NCBI RefSeq assembly: GCF_014644455.1
Contig: NZ_BMKS01000002.1
Span: forward strand, 62,001 to 126,000
Source of the DNA: Caldovatus sediminis
GTDB lineage: Bacteria; Pseudomonadota; Alphaproteobacteria; Acetobacterales; Acetobacteraceae
Direction of reading: 5' to 3'
Length of the DNA: 64,000 nt
The position numbers were made by a program, and so were the translations under genes. Numbering within the stretch: the stretch's first letter is position 1; each line of letters begins with the position of its first letter. The notes beneath the pieces are model-generated. The model was not told the origin of the DNA. It was given only the letters and a program-made list of their open reading frames with translations, and did no database searches. Positions 17,547-30,859 of this stretch are shown in pieces.

Positions 17547-17564
17547 CGGGCGGCAAACCGCCCG
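17547..17564 (+). promoter_or_regulatory. Leader hairpin before binding protein 5
   Basis: Perfect stem CGGGCGG/CCGCCCG with a CAAA loop, ending 25 nt before the ATG at 17590 and just before the GAGAGAAGGGA ribosome region. In a transcript it would be a stable GNRA-like-sized tetraloop hairpin in the leader; it may stabilise the 5' end or mark processing from the upstream transcript. Confidence 0.3.
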
Positions 17565-17589
17565 CGGGAGAGAGAAGGGACGTCAGACC

Positions 17590-19194
17590 ATGGACCGCAG
17601 GAGCTTCCTGAAGGCGACCGCCATGGGCGCGGCCGCGCTCGGTGGGGCGCGCGGGCTGTCCGCGCCGGCGCTGGCGCAGGGCGCCGCGGCGCGCACGCTG
17701 CGCTTCGTGCCGCAGGCCAACCTCGCCAATTTCGACCCGATCTGGGGCACGCAGTACGTGGTGCGCAACGCCTCGGCGCTGGTCTGGGACACGCTCTACG
17801 GGCTCGACGACAAGCTCGAGCCGCGCCGGCAGATGGTCGAGAGCGAGGAGCAGGCGGACGGCGGCAGGACCTGGACCTTCCGCCTGCGCCCGAACCTCCG
17901 CTTCCACGACGGCGAGCCGGTGCTCGCCCGGGACGTGGTGGCGAGCCTGACGCGCTGGATGGTGCGCGACGGCATGGGGCAGATGATCCGCGCCATCCAG
18001 GAGGAGCTGGTGGCGGTGGACGACCGCACCTTCCGCTGGCGCCTCCGGCAGCCCTACCCGAAGATGCTGCTCGCCCTCGGCAAGACCAACACGCCGATGG
18101 CCTTCATCATGCCGGAGCGGATCGCCAGGACCGATCCGTTCCAGCAGATCACCGAATACGTCGGCTCCGGCCCGATGCGCTTCGTGCGCAACGAATGGGT
18201 GCCGGGCGCCAAGGCGGTGTTCGCGAGGTTCGAGCAGTACGTGCCGCGCGACGAGCCGCCCTCCTGGCTCGCCGGCGGCAAGCGCATGCTGGTGGACCGG
18301 ATCGAGTGGATCATCATGCCCGATCCCGCCACGGCCTCGGCCGCGCTGCAGAACGGCGAGGTGGACTGGTGGGAGACGCCGCTGACCGACCTGGTGCCGA
18401 GCCTGCGGCGCAACCGCAACCTCGTGGTGGACATCGCCGACCCGCTCGGCAACATCGGGTCCTTCCGCTTCAACCACCTGCACCCCCCCTTCAACGACGT
18501 GCGCGCGCGCCGCGCCATCGCCATGGCGCTGAGCCAGGAGGACTACATGCGCGCCGTGGCGGGCGACGACACCAACCTCTGGAAGGCCTCGGCCAGCTTC
18601 TTCACCCCCGGCACGCCGCTCTACACCGAGGCGGGGGGGGAGATCCTCAAGGGCCCGCGCGACATCGAGGGGGCGAAGCGCCTGCTGCGCGAGGCCGGCT
18701 ACGGCGGCCAGCCGATCACCGTGCTGGTGGCGCAGGACCAGGCGCCGCTCAAGGCGATGGGCGAGGTGACGGACGCGCTGCTCAAGTCGCTCGGCATGAC
18801 CGTGGACTTCGTGGCGACCGACTGGGGCACGGTCGGGCAGCGGCGCGCCTCCAAGGCGCCTCCCGGCCAGGGGGGGTGGCATGTCTTCCACACCTGGCAC
18901 GCGGGGGCGGACTGCACCAACCCGGCGACGCAGATCCAGATCCGCGCCAACGGCGACGGCGCCTGGTTCGGCTGGCCGAAGGACGACGCGGTGGAGGCGG
19001 CGCGCGACAGGTGGTTCGAGGCGACCACGCTCGAGCAGGAGAAGGCCGCGGTCGAGCAGATGAACCGCGAGCTGTTCCGCCACGTCACCTACATCCCCAC
19101 CGGCTTCTACCTGGGCTTCCAGGCCTGGCGCCGGAACGTTTCGGGGGTGGTGAAGGGGCCGATCCCCTTCTTCTGGGGTGTTGGCAAGAGCTGA
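17590..19194 (+). CDS. ABC transporter solute-binding protein, family 5 (paralogue 5 of 5)
   Basis: 534 residues. It has the clearest Tat signal of the set, MDRRSFLKATAMGAAALGG, cleaved near APALAQGAA. Mature motifs: ARTLRFVPQANLANFDPIWG, NLRFHDGEPVLARDV, YVGSGPMRFVRNEW, VDWWETPLTDLVPSLRRNRN, FNHLHPPFNDVRARRAIAMAL, DWGTVGQRRASKAPP. In place of ITRNHG-like residues it has VRNASALVWD. It is preceded by a 204-nt gap with a sigma-54-like site and a hairpin, and followed by the permease 22 nt downstream, so it is the paralogue most likely to be expressed together with the transporter core. Confidence 0.86.
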   Translation: MDRRSFLKATAMGAAALGGARGLSAPALAQGAAARTLRFVPQANLANFDPIWGTQYVVRNASALVWDTLYGLDDKLEPRRQMVESEEQADGGRTWTFRLRPNLRFHDGEPVLARDVVASLTRWMVRDGMGQMIRAIQEELVAVDDRTFRWRLRQPYPKMLLALGKTNTPMAFIMPERIARTDPFQQITEYVGSGPMRFVRNEWVPGAKAVFARFEQYVPRDEPPSWLAGGKRMLVDRIEWIIMPDPATASAALQNGEVDWWETPLTDLVPSLRRNRNLVVDIADPLGNIGSFRFNHLHPPFNDVRARRAIAMALSQEDYMRAVAGDDTNLWKASASFFTPGTPLYTEAGGEILKGPRDIEGAKRLLREAGYGGQPITVLVAQDQAPLKAMGEVTDALLKSLGMTVDFVATDWGTVGQRRASKAPPGQGGWHVFHTWHAGADCTNPATQIQIRANGDGAWFGWPKDDAVEAARDRWFEATTLEQEKAAVEQMNRELFRHVTYIPTGFYLGFQAWRRNVSGVVKGPIPFFWGVGKS

Positions 19195-19216
19195 CCGGCC
19201 TGCTTAAGCGCACGCC

Positions 19217-20158
19217 ATGTGGGCCTATGTCGTCCGTCGGGTGCTCGCGACCATCCCCGTGATGGCGGTGGTCGCGCTGTTCGTGTTCTCGCTCCTCTAC
19301 ATCGCCCCGGGCGACCCGGCGGCGGTGATCGCGGGCGACCAGGCCACGCCGGAGGACGTGGAGCGGATCCGCCAGAGCCTCGGCCTCGACCGGCCCTACC
19401 TGGTGCGGTTCGGGGCGTGGCTGTGGGACATCCTGCGGGGCGACCTCGGCGTCTCGATCTTCACCAACCTCCCCGTCAGCACGATGATCGCGCAGCGGAT
19501 CGAGCCGACGCTGTCGCTGATGGTGGTCACGCTGGTCTTCGCCGTCTCGGTCGCGGTGCCGATGGGCGTGGTGGCGGCGTGGAAGCAGGGGACGCTGATC
19601 GACCGGGCGGTGATGGGCTTCGCGGTGCTCGGCTTCTCGGTTCCCGTCTTCGTGGTGGCCTATCTGCTGGCCTACATCTTCGCGCTGGAGCTCGACTGGT
19701 TCCCGGTGCAGGGCTACACCTCGTTCAGCGAGGGGTTTGGCCCCTGGCTCGAGAACCTGGTGCTGCCCGCGATCGCGCTGGGCAGTGTCTACATCGCCCT
19801 GATCGCGCGCATCACCCGCGCGACCATGCTCGAGGTGCTGCAGCAGGACTACATCCGCACGGCGCGGGCCAAGGGCGTGGGCCAGCGCGGCATCCTGTTC
19901 CTGCACGCGCTGAAGAACGCGGCGGTGCCGATCGTCACCGTGATCGGCATCGGCATCGCGCTGCTGATCGGCGGCGCGGTGGTGACGGAGAGCGTCTTCG
20001 CCATCCCGGGCCTCGGGCGCCTGACGGTGGACGCCATCCTGCGGCGCGACTATCCGGTCATCCAGGGCGTCGTGCTGCTGTTCAGCTTCGTCTATGTGCT
20101 GGTCAACCTGGCGATCGACCTGATCTACACCCTGTTCGACCCGAGGATCCGGTACTGA
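19217..20158 (+). CDS. ABC transporter permease, DppB-like
   Basis: A 313-residue inner-membrane permease of the dipeptide/oligopeptide/nickel type. Six helices are apparent, beginning with [20 protein letters not shown]. The EAA loop that docks to the ATPase is at about residues 215-235 ([25 protein letters not shown]). The N-terminal [10 protein letters not shown] segment is the usual DppB periplasmic feature. The stop overlaps the next ATG as TGATG, so it is coupled to the second permease. Confidence 0.9.
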   Translation: MWAYVVRRVLATIPVMAVVALFVFSLLYIAPGDPAAVIAGDQATPEDVERIRQSLGLDRPYLVRFGAWLWDILRGDLGVSIFTNLPVSTMIAQRIEPTLSLMVVTLVFAVSVAVPMGVVAAWKQGTLIDRAVMGFAVLGFSVPVFVVAYLLAYIFALELDWFPVQGYTSFSEGFGPWLENLVLPAIALGSVYIALIARITRATMLEVLQQDYIRTARAKGVGQRGILFLHALKNAAVPIVTVIGIGIALLIGGAVVTESVFAIPGLGRLTVDAILRRDYPVIQGVVLLFSFVYVLVNLAIDLIYTLFDPRIRY

Positions 20159-21089
20159 TGGCCTCCGCGACCGTCCTCAGCCCCACCGCGCCGGCGCCGC
20201 CGCACGAGGTCGTCGCGGCGCCGCCGATGCCGGACATCATGCCGCCGGTGAAGGCGCGGCGCGGCGTGCTCGGCTTCCTCTGGCGCAATCCGACCATCGC
20301 CTTCGGCGGCGCGCTGCTCGGCCTCATGGTCTGCATCGCGGTGTTCGCGGACTTCCTCTGGACGGTGGACCCGACGGCGCTGGCGCCGGCGCGGCGGACC
20401 CGGGAGCCCTCCGCGGAGTACTGGTTCGGCACCGACATGCTCGGCCGCGACGTCTACTCCCGCGTGATCTACGGGGCGCGCGTCTCGCTGATCGTCGGCT
20501 TCGCGGTGGCGATCCTCTCCTCGGCGATCGGCCTCGCGATCGGCCTGGTGTCCGGCTTCATCCGCTGGGCCGACGGGATCATCATGCGGATCATGGACGG
20601 GATGATGTCGATCCCGCCGATCCTTCTCGCGATCGCGCTGATGGCGCTGACGCGCGGCTCGGTGCGCAACGTCATCATCGCCATCACCGTTGCGGAGATC
20701 CCGCGCGTCTCGCGCCTGGTGCGCGGCGTGGTGCTCAGCCTGCGCGAGCAGCCCTATGTGGAGGCGGCGATGGCGGCGGGCACCCGCACGCCGGTGATCA
20801 TCTGGCGCCACATCCTCCCCAACACGATCGCACCGATCACCGTCCAGGCGACCTACATCTGCGCCTCGGCGATGATCATCGAGGCGATCCTCTCCTTCAT
20901 CGGCGCCGGCACGCCCCCCATCGTCCCCTCCTGGGGGAACATCATGGCGGAGGGGCGGGCGCTCTGGCAGGTGAAGCCCTACATCGTCTTCTTCCCGGCC
21001 GTGTTCCTCTCGATCACGGTGCTGGCGGTCAACCTCCTCGGCGACGGGCTGCGCGACGCGCTCGACCCGCGCATGGCGAAGCGCATCTG

Positions 21090-21090
<1 letters not shown>
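20158..21090 (+). CDS. ABC transporter permease, DppC-like
   Basis: 310 residues, the second half of the heterodimeric membrane channel. A Pro-rich cytosolic N-terminus (about 1-35) precedes helix 1 ([20 protein letters not shown]). It then carries the DppC signature [22 protein letters not shown] and the EAA loop [23 protein letters not shown]. It ends [18 protein letters not shown]. Start ATG 20158 overlaps the upstream stop, and its own stop overlaps the ATPase start, both as TGATG. Confidence 0.9.
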
Positions 21091-22078
<988 letters not shown>

Positions 22079-22082
<4 letters not shown>

Positions 22083-23128
22083 ACGCACCGATGACGGCCC
22101 GGACGCGCCCGCTGCTCGAGGTGCGCGACCTCAAGAAGCACTTCGCGATCCGCGGCGGCTTCCTCGGCGGCGTCACCGGCCACGTCTACGCGGTGGACGG
22201 CGTCTCCTTCCACATCGACAGGGGGGAGACGCTCGCCCTGGTGGGCGAATCGGGCTGCGGCAAGTCCACCGTCGGCAAGGCGATCCTCAAGCTGTTCGAG
22301 ATCACCGCCGGCGAGGTGGTGCTCGACGGCCGGCGCATCGACAACCTCTCCGCCGGCAGGCTGCGGCCGATGCGCCGGCGCGTGCAGGTGGTGTTCCAGG
22401 ACCCGTTCTCCTCGCTCAACCCGCGCATGCGGGTGCGCGACATCCTGGCCGAGCCGATCCGCAACTTCGGCCTCGCGAAGTCGCGCGCCGAGCTCGAGGA
22501 GCGGGTCGCTTCGCTGATGGACAAGGTGCGCCTGCCGCGCGACGCGGTGGACCGCTGGCCGCACGAATTCTCCGGCGGCCAGCGCCAGCGGATCGGCATC
22601 GCCCGCGCGCTCGCCGCCGAGCCGGAGCTGATCATCTGCGACGAGGCGGTGAGCGCGCTCGACGTCTCGGTCAAGGCCCAGATCATCAACCTGCTGCAGG
22701 ACCTGCAGCAGGAGCTCGGCCTCGCCCTGCTGTTCATCAGCCACGACCTGGCGATCGTCGAGCACATGACGCATCGCGTGGCCGTGATGTACCTCGGCAA
22801 GATCGTCGAGGTGGCGCCGAAGCGCGAGCTCTTCGCCGCGCCGAAGCACCCCTACACGGAGGCGCTGCTTTCCGCCGTGCCGGTGCCGATGCCGGGGGCG
22901 CAACGGGAGCGGATCATCCTCAAGGGCGACGTGCCGAGCCCGATCAACCCGCCCAAGGGCTGCCGATTCCACACCCGCTGCCCCTACGCCTTCGACCGCT
23001 GCCGGGCGGAGGAGCCGCCGCTCCGCCAGACCGAGGCCGGCCATTGGGCGGCCTGCCACCTGCACGACCTGCCGGCCGGCGAGAACCCGCTGGCCGGGGC
23101 CAAGGGCGCGTCCGTCCTGGCGGCCTGA
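22079..23128 (+). CDS. ABC transporter ATP-binding protein, DppF-like
   Basis: 349 residues, the partner ATPase. Walker [10 protein letters not shown] near residues 55-63, [14 protein letters not shown], signature FSGGQRQR near 163, Walker [15 protein letters not shown] near 183, and H-loop FISHDL. C-terminal cysteine segment [14 protein letters not shown]. The ATG at 22079 overlaps the DppD-like stop (ATGA). It ends the transporter unit: one permease pair and one ATPase pair serve up to five adjacent receptors. Confidence 0.9.
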
Positions 23129-23129
23129 C

Positions 23130-23150
23130 CCGGGGCCGCGGGCGGCCCGG
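23130..23150. terminator. GC-rich hairpin after the transporter operon
   Basis: CCGGGGCCGC faces GGCGGCCCGG just after the last ATPase stop, forming a near-perfect GC stem with one bulge. No T-run follows, so any termination would be Rho-assisted or weak. Confidence 0.25.
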
Positions 23151-23304
23151 CATCCTCGCCTTCGCGGCCCCCCCCGCACGGCGCGCGGTCCCGGCCGCAC
23201 CGCCGCTTGACGACACGCCATGCGCCACGCGACGCTGCGCCCCCACCACGCGCGGCGCCCACCCCGGGTCGCCGCCCGACGCATTCGCGGGGGAGACGAG
23301 CGAG

Positions 23305-23808
23305 ATGCCGCAGGTCACGCTGACGGTGAACGGCAAGAAGCACACGGTCGAGGTCGAGCCGCGCACGCTGCTCGTGGAACTCCTGCGCGAGAAGCTGCGC
23401 CTGACCGGCACCCATGTCGGCTGCGACACGAGCCAGTGCGGCGCCTGCGTCGTGCACATCAACGGCGACAGCGTGAAGTCCTGCACCACGCTCGCGGTGA
23501 TGTGCGAGGGCGCCGAGGTCACCACGATCGAGGGCCTGGCCAGCCCCGACGGCACCCTGCACCCGATGCAGGAGGCGTTCCGCGAGTACCACGCCCTCCA
23601 GTGCGGCTTCTGCACGCCGGGCATGGTGATGAGCGCGATCGACCTGGTGCGGAAGAACCCGCAGGGGCTGTCCGAGGAGGAGATCCGCCACGGGCTCGAG
23701 GGCAATCTCTGCCGCTGCACGGGCTACCACAACATCGTCAAGGCGATCGCCGCCGCGCAGGAGGTGATGCACGGCCGGCGCAAGGAACTCGCGCGCGCGG
23801 CGGAATAG
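23305..23808 (+). CDS. Molybdenum hydroxylase small subunit, [2Fe-2S] protein (CoxS-like)
   Basis: 167 residues carrying both [2Fe-2S] clusters of xanthine-oxidase-family enzymes. The plant-ferredoxin-type cluster is C-x4-C-x2-C in [12 protein letters not shown] with a later Cys in VKSC. The helical-domain cluster is CGFCTPG together with CRCTG. It transfers electrons from the molybdenum site to FAD. Gene order small-large-medium is the CoxSLM variant. The first ATG (23305) follows GGGGGAGACGAGCG, giving a normal family length. Confidence 0.9.
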   Translation: MPQVTLTVNGKKHTVEVEPRTLLVELLREKLRLTGTHVGCDTSQCGACVVHINGDSVKSCTTLAVMCEGAEVTTIEGLASPDGTLHPMQEAFREYHALQCGFCTPGMVMSAIDLVRKNPQGLSEEEIRHGLEGNLCRCTGYHNIVKAIAAAQEVMHGRRKELARAAE

Positions 23809-23866
23809 CGGGCGGCGCGCCTGCGGGCGCCCGGCATCCACGCAGCAGCGCATCGGGGAGGAAGAG

Positions 23867-26260
<2,394 letters not shown>

Positions 26261-26285
26261 GAACCAGGGGACGGAGAGCAGGACC

Positions 26286-27080
26286 ATGTACGAGTTCGCC
26301 TACCACAAGCCGTCCAGCGTCGCGGACGCGGTGAAGCTCCTCTCCGCCGACCCCGAGGCGCGGCCCGTCGCCGGGGGCCACACGCTGCTGCCGGCGCTCA
26401 AGCACCGCCTCGCCCGCCCGACCGCGCTCGTGGACCTCAGCGGCATCGCCGAGCTGCGCGGCATCCGGCGCGAGGGCGACAAGGTCGTGGTCGGCGCGCT
26501 GGCGCGCCATGCCGAGGTCGCGAGCAGCGACGTCGTGAAGGGCGCGATCCCGGCGCTCGCGCGGCTCGCCGGCACCATCGGCGACGTCCAGGTGCGCAAC
26601 CGCGGCACGATCGGCGGCAGCGTCGCGAACAACGACCCGGCGGCGGACTACCCGGCGGCGGTGCTCGGCCTCGGCGCCACCGTCGTCACCGACCGGCGGC
26701 GGATCGCGGCCGACGACTTCTTCACCGGCATGTTCACGACGGCGCTCGAACCGGGCGAGATCCTGGTCGCGATCGAGTTCCCGGTCCCCGAGAAGGCCGG
26801 CTACGCGAAGATGAAGAACCCGGCGAGCCGCTACGTGATGACCGGCGCCTTCGTCTCCAGGGGGCCGCAGGGCGTGCGCGTCGCGATCAACGGCGCCGGT
26901 CCCTGCGTGTTCCGCCAGGCGGAGATGGAGAAGGCGCTCGCCGCTAACTGGTCGCCCGACGCGGTGGCGAACATCCGGCAGTCGCCCGACGGGCTGAACA
27001 GCGACATCCACGGCAGCGCCGAGTATCGCGCGCACCTGGTCACCGTGATGGCGAAGCGCGCGGTGGCGGACGCCGGGTAG
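26286..27080 (+). CDS. Molybdenum hydroxylase medium subunit, FAD-binding (CoxM-like)
   Basis: 264 residues. FAD-binding motifs of the CO-dehydrogenase flavoprotein are clear: [14 protein letters not shown] near residues 33-46 and [16 protein letters not shown] near 102-117. The C-terminal domain spans about 175-264. It receives electrons from the small subunit and passes them to an external acceptor. No MCD-maturation genes such as coxD or coxE are nearby in the window. The operon ends here, facing a convergent gene 18 nt away. Confidence 0.88.
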   Translation: MYEFAYHKPSSVADAVKLLSADPEARPVAGGHTLLPALKHRLARPTALVDLSGIAELRGIRREGDKVVVGALARHAEVASSDVVKGAIPALARLAGTIGDVQVRNRGTIGGSVANNDPAADYPAAVLGLGATVVTDRRRIAADDFFTGMFTTALEPGEILVAIEFPVPEKAGYAKMKNPASRYVMTGAFVSRGPQGVRVAINGAGPCVFRQAEMEKALAANWSPDAVANIRQSPDGLNSDIHGSAEYRAHLVTVMAKRAVADAG

Positions 27081-27097
27081 CGGCCCCCCCGGTCGGC

Positions 27098-27601
27098 TCA
27101 GCGGATCTGCGGCTGCGGCTCCGATTGGGACGACGCGCCCGACTGCGCCTGCGCGGGCGCGCTGTCCTCCATCGTGACGCCGTTCCCGAGCGCGTTGGCC
27201 CACTCCCGGGCGGCGCGGCGGAGGTCGTTGTCGCAGGTCGGGCGGAAGGCGGCGATGATGCGCGTCGCCGCCTCGTGCCAGGCGGCATACCAGACGGCGA
27301 TCCGCACCAGGTCCTGGGGAGAGCGCCCGGCAATGATGCGATGATAGCCCATCAGCAGGGCGAAATGCGTGTCCCAGCCCATGCCGCAGTGCTGCAGCAG
27401 CCCGTTCAGCACGGCGAAGCGCCTGACGCGCAGGGCCTCCACCCGCCCGATGGACGTGTCGAGCGGCGTGCGGAGGATCTCCCGCGCGTCCGCGGCGCTC
27501 GGCCGTGGCAGCGGTTGCGCGGCCGCATCAGCCGGCGCGGCGAGGATCCACGCGAGCAGCAGGAGCGTGCGTGGAAGGCGCGGGGCGGCTCGGCGGCGCA
27601 T
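27098..27601 (-). CDS. Secreted hypothetical protein
   Basis: 167 residues from the ATG at 27601. The first ~28 residues (MRRRAAPRLPRTLLLLAWILAA) form a signal peptide cleaved near ADAAAQP. The mature part is alpha-helical in character with two cysteines (HCGMGWDTHFALLMGYHR and FRPTCDNDLRRA) that could form a disulfide, and ends in a Gln/Ser-rich tail. A 32-residue upstream extension is open but would bury the signal sequence. I do not recognise the family. Convergent with the CoxM-like gene. Confidence 0.6.
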   Translation of the reverse strand: MRRRAAPRLPRTLLLLAWILAAPADAAAQPLPRPSAADAREILRTPLDTSIGRVEALRVRRFAVLNGLLQHCGMGWDTHFALLMGYHRIIAGRSPQDLVRIAVWYAAWHEAATRIIAAFRPTCDNDLRRAAREWANALGNGVTMEDSAPAQAQSGASSQSEPQPQIR

Positions 27602-28769
27602 TTCGCATACGGTTATGCGCTCGGAATGACCCTGCCGCAATCGGAAGCGCCTGCGAAACCCGGCGGAGCCCCTCTCACAGGCTGGCGAGAACCGCAATCA
27701 CCCCTCCGATGCCGCGCCCGCCCTGCGCGCCGCCGAATCGCCGGGGCGGCGCCTGGCACGCGTCGCGGGCTTGGGGGCGCTCGCTCGGTCGCGACCTCGC
27801 GGATCCGCCCAGCATTTCGTCAATATTTCACCAAAAGATTGAACGTGTCACTCCGATAATCAGCGTCCGATCCCGGCTGCGCCGTGCCCCCGGCCTCCTG
27901 GACCCGCGCCGGGGGCCTCGCGCGGCCTGTGACGAGGCGCAGCCGGCGGCGGGTCCGTCCCTCGGCCGCGACCGCCGGCCAACAGTCCCCGACCAGGCGC
28001 GGCGCACCCGCCCGACCCGGCAGGCCCTGCGGTTGAGACCGGGCAGCCGACGCGGGTTCACGCAGCGCCCATCCCGGCCCGTCTGGCCGGTCAGCCTGGG
28101 CCGGGTGAGGCCAAGCCCCGGCATCCCCTCGCGCCGCCGCCGATGACGCAATGGGCGCTTGGTATGGCGTCCGAGAAGCTCCGGGGCTCGGATCCGGGAG
28201 TCGCCGATTCGGCCCGGCACGTGAAGTGGCAGGGTTCGCGACCAGGTCGAGGCCGAGCTCGCGCACCGGCGCGAAGTTCCGCGCGCCAGCGCCGATGGGA
28301 GCCGCATGCGGCGAGCTGGTCGCGTCGCGGCCTGCCGCCCTTGATCTCGGGGTGTCGTCCCCGATGCCGGTGGCGAAGAGGAAGGCCGGGCGGCGACGCG
28401 GGCCGGAAGGGGCGGCCGGCCGGGGCGACGAGGCGGTTCGGGTCGAGCAAGTCGCGCAGGCGGTGCGATCCTGTCTCGAAAGCTTTCTGCATGCGGTTCC
28501 TGTATGCGAAATTGTCCGTCCGCTCCCTCAAAAGTGATCCGCTCGCCGCACGGCGCGAAGCCGGCGTGAAACAATCCGAAGCCGAAACCTCGGCGCCGCG
28601 CGCTAGGATGCGGCGCCGGACCGGTCCGGCCGCCGGCGCGACGAACGGCGCATCGGCACCGGATGCCGTCCGGCCTGGCGTGACGCGCGCCGCCGTTCCG
28701 ATCGCGTTTCCGGCCCGCTGCGCAGGTATGATACGTTCTCGCGTCTCTTCCCGGCCCAGGAGTTCCGCC
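27602..28769. other. 1.17-kb stretch without a recognisable gene
   Basis: Reading frames here are open on both strands, but their translations are Arg/Pro/Ala-rich with no domain, no consistent codon bias and no plausible start. It contains the most AT-rich patch of the window (about 27809-27860, with ATTTCGTCAATATTTCACC) and a second one near 28480-28580. No tRNA cloverleaf or terminator-like T-run was found. It may hold regulatory DNA for the flanking divergent genes or decayed coding sequence. Confidence 0.5.
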
Positions 28770-29480
28770 ATGCCCCGAAGCCTCGTCGTCGCCGGCGCCG
28801 CCGCGGCAGGCCTGTTCCTCGGCACCGCGACGTTCGGCACCATGATGTTGCTGTGGGCGGCGCCGGCTCGGGCCCAGTCCGATCCGGCCGCGCTGCAGCT
28901 GATCGAGCGGCTGCGCCCGCCCGACGGCGCGCCGCAGACCCGCGGCATCCGGGTCCCGGGCGCGCCGGCGGCCACGCCTCAGGACGCCGCACCGGCGGCG
29001 GCGCCGGCTGTCGGCGCGCCTTCCGCGTCGCCGGCCGGGCGGAAGGACGAGCCGGCGGGCGCGCCGGTGATCGCCGCTCCGGCGCGCCCGTCCGCGCCAC
29101 AGTGGGCCGACACCACCGCGCCGGCCGGTGTCCCGGCCGTCTCCATCACCGTCACCTTCGCGACCGGCTCGGCGAGACTGACCCCCGCGGCGGAGGCTGC
29201 GCTCGCCCCGTTGGGCCGCGCCCTCAACTCGCCCGACCTGGCGCCCTATCGCTTCCGCATCGAGGGGCATACCGACACGGTCGGCAGCCCCGCCATGAAC
29301 CAGGCGCTTTCCGAGCGCCGCGCCAACGCGGTGCGCGACTACCTGATCCAGCGCTTCAACGTGGATCCGGCGCGGCTGGAGGCGGTGGGCCTCGGCCAGA
29401 CCCAGCTCCTCGTCCCCACCGGCGACAACGTGCCGGAGGCGCGGAACCGCCGCGTTCAGGTGCTGAACCTCGGCAGCTGA
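28770..29480 (+). CDS. OmpA family protein
   Basis: 236 residues. An N-terminal hydrophobic segment (about 5-30, ending AAPARAQ) reads as a signal peptide or uncleaved anchor. A Pro/Ala linker (about 55-110) leads to a C-terminal OmpA-like peptidoglycan-binding domain (about 120-236) with FATGSARLTPAAEAALAPLG, the signature IEGHTDTVGSPAMNQALSERRA and the final ARNRRVQV. Start ATG 28770 has AGGAG eight nucleotides upstream. The longer upstream frame is not coding-like. It is 42 nt before the HEXXH protein on the same strand, so the two likely work together at the envelope. Confidence 0.82.
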   Translation: MPRSLVVAGAAAAGLFLGTATFGTMMLLWAAPARAQSDPAALQLIERLRPPDGAPQTRGIRVPGAPAATPQDAAPAAAPAVGAPSASPAGRKDEPAGAPVIAAPARPSAPQWADTTAPAGVPAVSITVTFATGSARLTPAAEAALAPLGRALNSPDLAPYRFRIEGHTDTVGSPAMNQALSERRANAVRDYLIQRFNVDPARLEAVGLGQTQLLVPTGDNVPEARNRRVQVLNLGS

Positions 29481-29522
29481 CCGGCCTGCCGGGCGGCAGG
29501 GGCGCGGGCGGGGCGCGAGGGG

Positions 29523-30647
29523 ATGGCTACGGATCCGGACGCGACCGTGCGGCTGAACGGCGCGGCGGCGTCCGGGCCGAACGCTAGGCGGCCGCGGTCC
29601 CCGCTGGTGACGCCGGCTCCCGCCGGGGCCAGGGGCGGCCTGCCCGGCGCGGGCGAGGCGCGTGGCGGCATGGCGCGGCTCGTCGCCGCGGCAGCGGCGG
29701 CGGGCCTGGCGGTCGGTGCGGCCGCCCTGTGGTTCGGATGGCGAGATCCGGCGCCGGCGGTCTCGCCGACCGAGGCGCCGGCCCGGGCCCAGGGGACGCC
29801 GCTTCCGGCGCCGCCGGAAGCCGGGGCGCCGCCGGCCCTGCCGCGCATCGCCGTCCTGTCCCCGCCGCCGTTGCCTGTCCCGGCCGACCCGACGGCCGAA
29901 CCGCGCCCGCCACTGCTGGACGAGGCAGCGATCCTCGCCCATCGCGCGGTGGCGCCGACCCTCTTGCAGCTCGCCTCGAACCCGCGCGTCTTCGTGCTCG
30001 ACTTTCCGGACCTCGCCAGCCAGGGCGCCGCGCTCAACCGCGTCGCCGCGCTGATCGAGAAGGCCGGGCTGCCCCGCGACCGGCTGCTGACCGACGTCGA
30101 GCTCGTCGCCGCCATCGCGCGCAGCCGCGAAACGCCGGAGACCTGGTACTACGGCCACGACTACCGCGGTACCGACCTGGCGCGCTTCTTCGCCCTGGCC
30201 GAGCGCGACGGCATCGCGCTCAACCCTCTCGAGGCATGGGTCCGGGCGCAGCTCGCGCGGGCCCTGCGGTTCGCGCCGGAGGGCGGGGAGATCGCGCTGA
30301 TCTCCGTCGCCGCGCCCGGGCCGCGGCTGACCGAGGCGATGCGCGCCGCGATCCTGCGCCATGAGATCGGCCATGGCCACTACTTCACCCTTCCGGCCTA
30401 TGCGGCCCATGTGCGCCGCGTCTGGCGCGAGGCCTTCACCGAGGCCGAACGCGCCGCCTTCCGCCGCTTCCTCGGCGCCGAGGGCTACGACACCTCGGAC
30501 GAGGACCTGATGATGAACGAGGCGCAGGCCTACCTGATCCACACGCCGGACCCGCAGTTCTTCAGCGCCGCGCATCTCGGCCTGCCGGACGCCCAGGTCG
30601 AGCGCATGCGGGAGCTGATGCGGGCCGGGGCGCCGCTGCCGCGCTAA
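29523..30647 (+). CDS. Membrane-anchored putative metalloprotease-like protein (HEIGH motif)
   Basis: 374 residues, family not recognised. A cytosolic N-terminus (1-50) precedes one membrane helix (about 51-71), then a Pro-rich linker (75-130) and a folded domain (about 135-374) that would be periplasmic. The domain has HEIGH at 280-284, a zinc-peptidase-type HEXXH, followed 49 residues later by NEAQAY with Glu333, the spacing and context of a third zinc ligand as in gluzincins. The segment WYYGHDYRGTDLARFF near 208-223 may be part of the fold. Catalysis is not established; it could be a non-catalytic relative. Paired with the OmpA-domain gene upstream. Confidence 0.6.
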   Translation: MATDPDATVRLNGAAASGPNARRPRSPLVTPAPAGARGGLPGAGEARGGMARLVAAAAAAGLAVGAAALWFGWRDPAPAVSPTEAPARAQGTPLPAPPEAGAPPALPRIAVLSPPPLPVPADPTAEPRPPLLDEAAILAHRAVAPTLLQLASNPRVFVLDFPDLASQGAALNRVAALIEKAGLPRDRLLTDVELVAAIARSRETPETWYYGHDYRGTDLARFFALAERDGIALNPLEAWVRAQLARALRFAPEGGEIALISVAAPGPRLTEAMRAAILRHEIGHGHYFTLPAYAAHVRRVWREAFTEAERAAFRRFLGAEGYDTSDEDLMMNEAQAYLIHTPDPQFFSAAHLGLPDAQVERMRELMRAGAPLPR

Positions 30648-30859
30648 CGGCCTGTCGGATTCCCGAGCGGCCTGAAATCGGTGATGTTGCGTGGCATGGC
30701 GCGGCTCAGGCCGCGACCGGGCCTTCCTGCTGTCCCCGGACGCGGGGGCTGGCCGCCGGCGGAGGGCGTGGCGCATTGCGTGGTGGCGACGGTGGGGCGG
30801 GTACCGGCCGGCGCCGTCGCGGTGGGGCGATCCCCGGCGGCAAGGCGCAGGACCGCCCG
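30648..30859. other. Gap upstream of the transposase remnant
   Basis: Non-coding. It may include an old IS end: GGCCTGTCGGATTCCCGAG just after the upstream stop looks like an IS terminus, but no matching inverted copy is visible to the right of the remnant. Confidence 0.3.

Noticed and set aside
14101-19083. 1660-residue open frame antisense to three binding proteins
   Set aside because: Composition is His/Arg/Gly/Pro-rich and mirrors the codons of the real genes; a shadow of extreme GC content.
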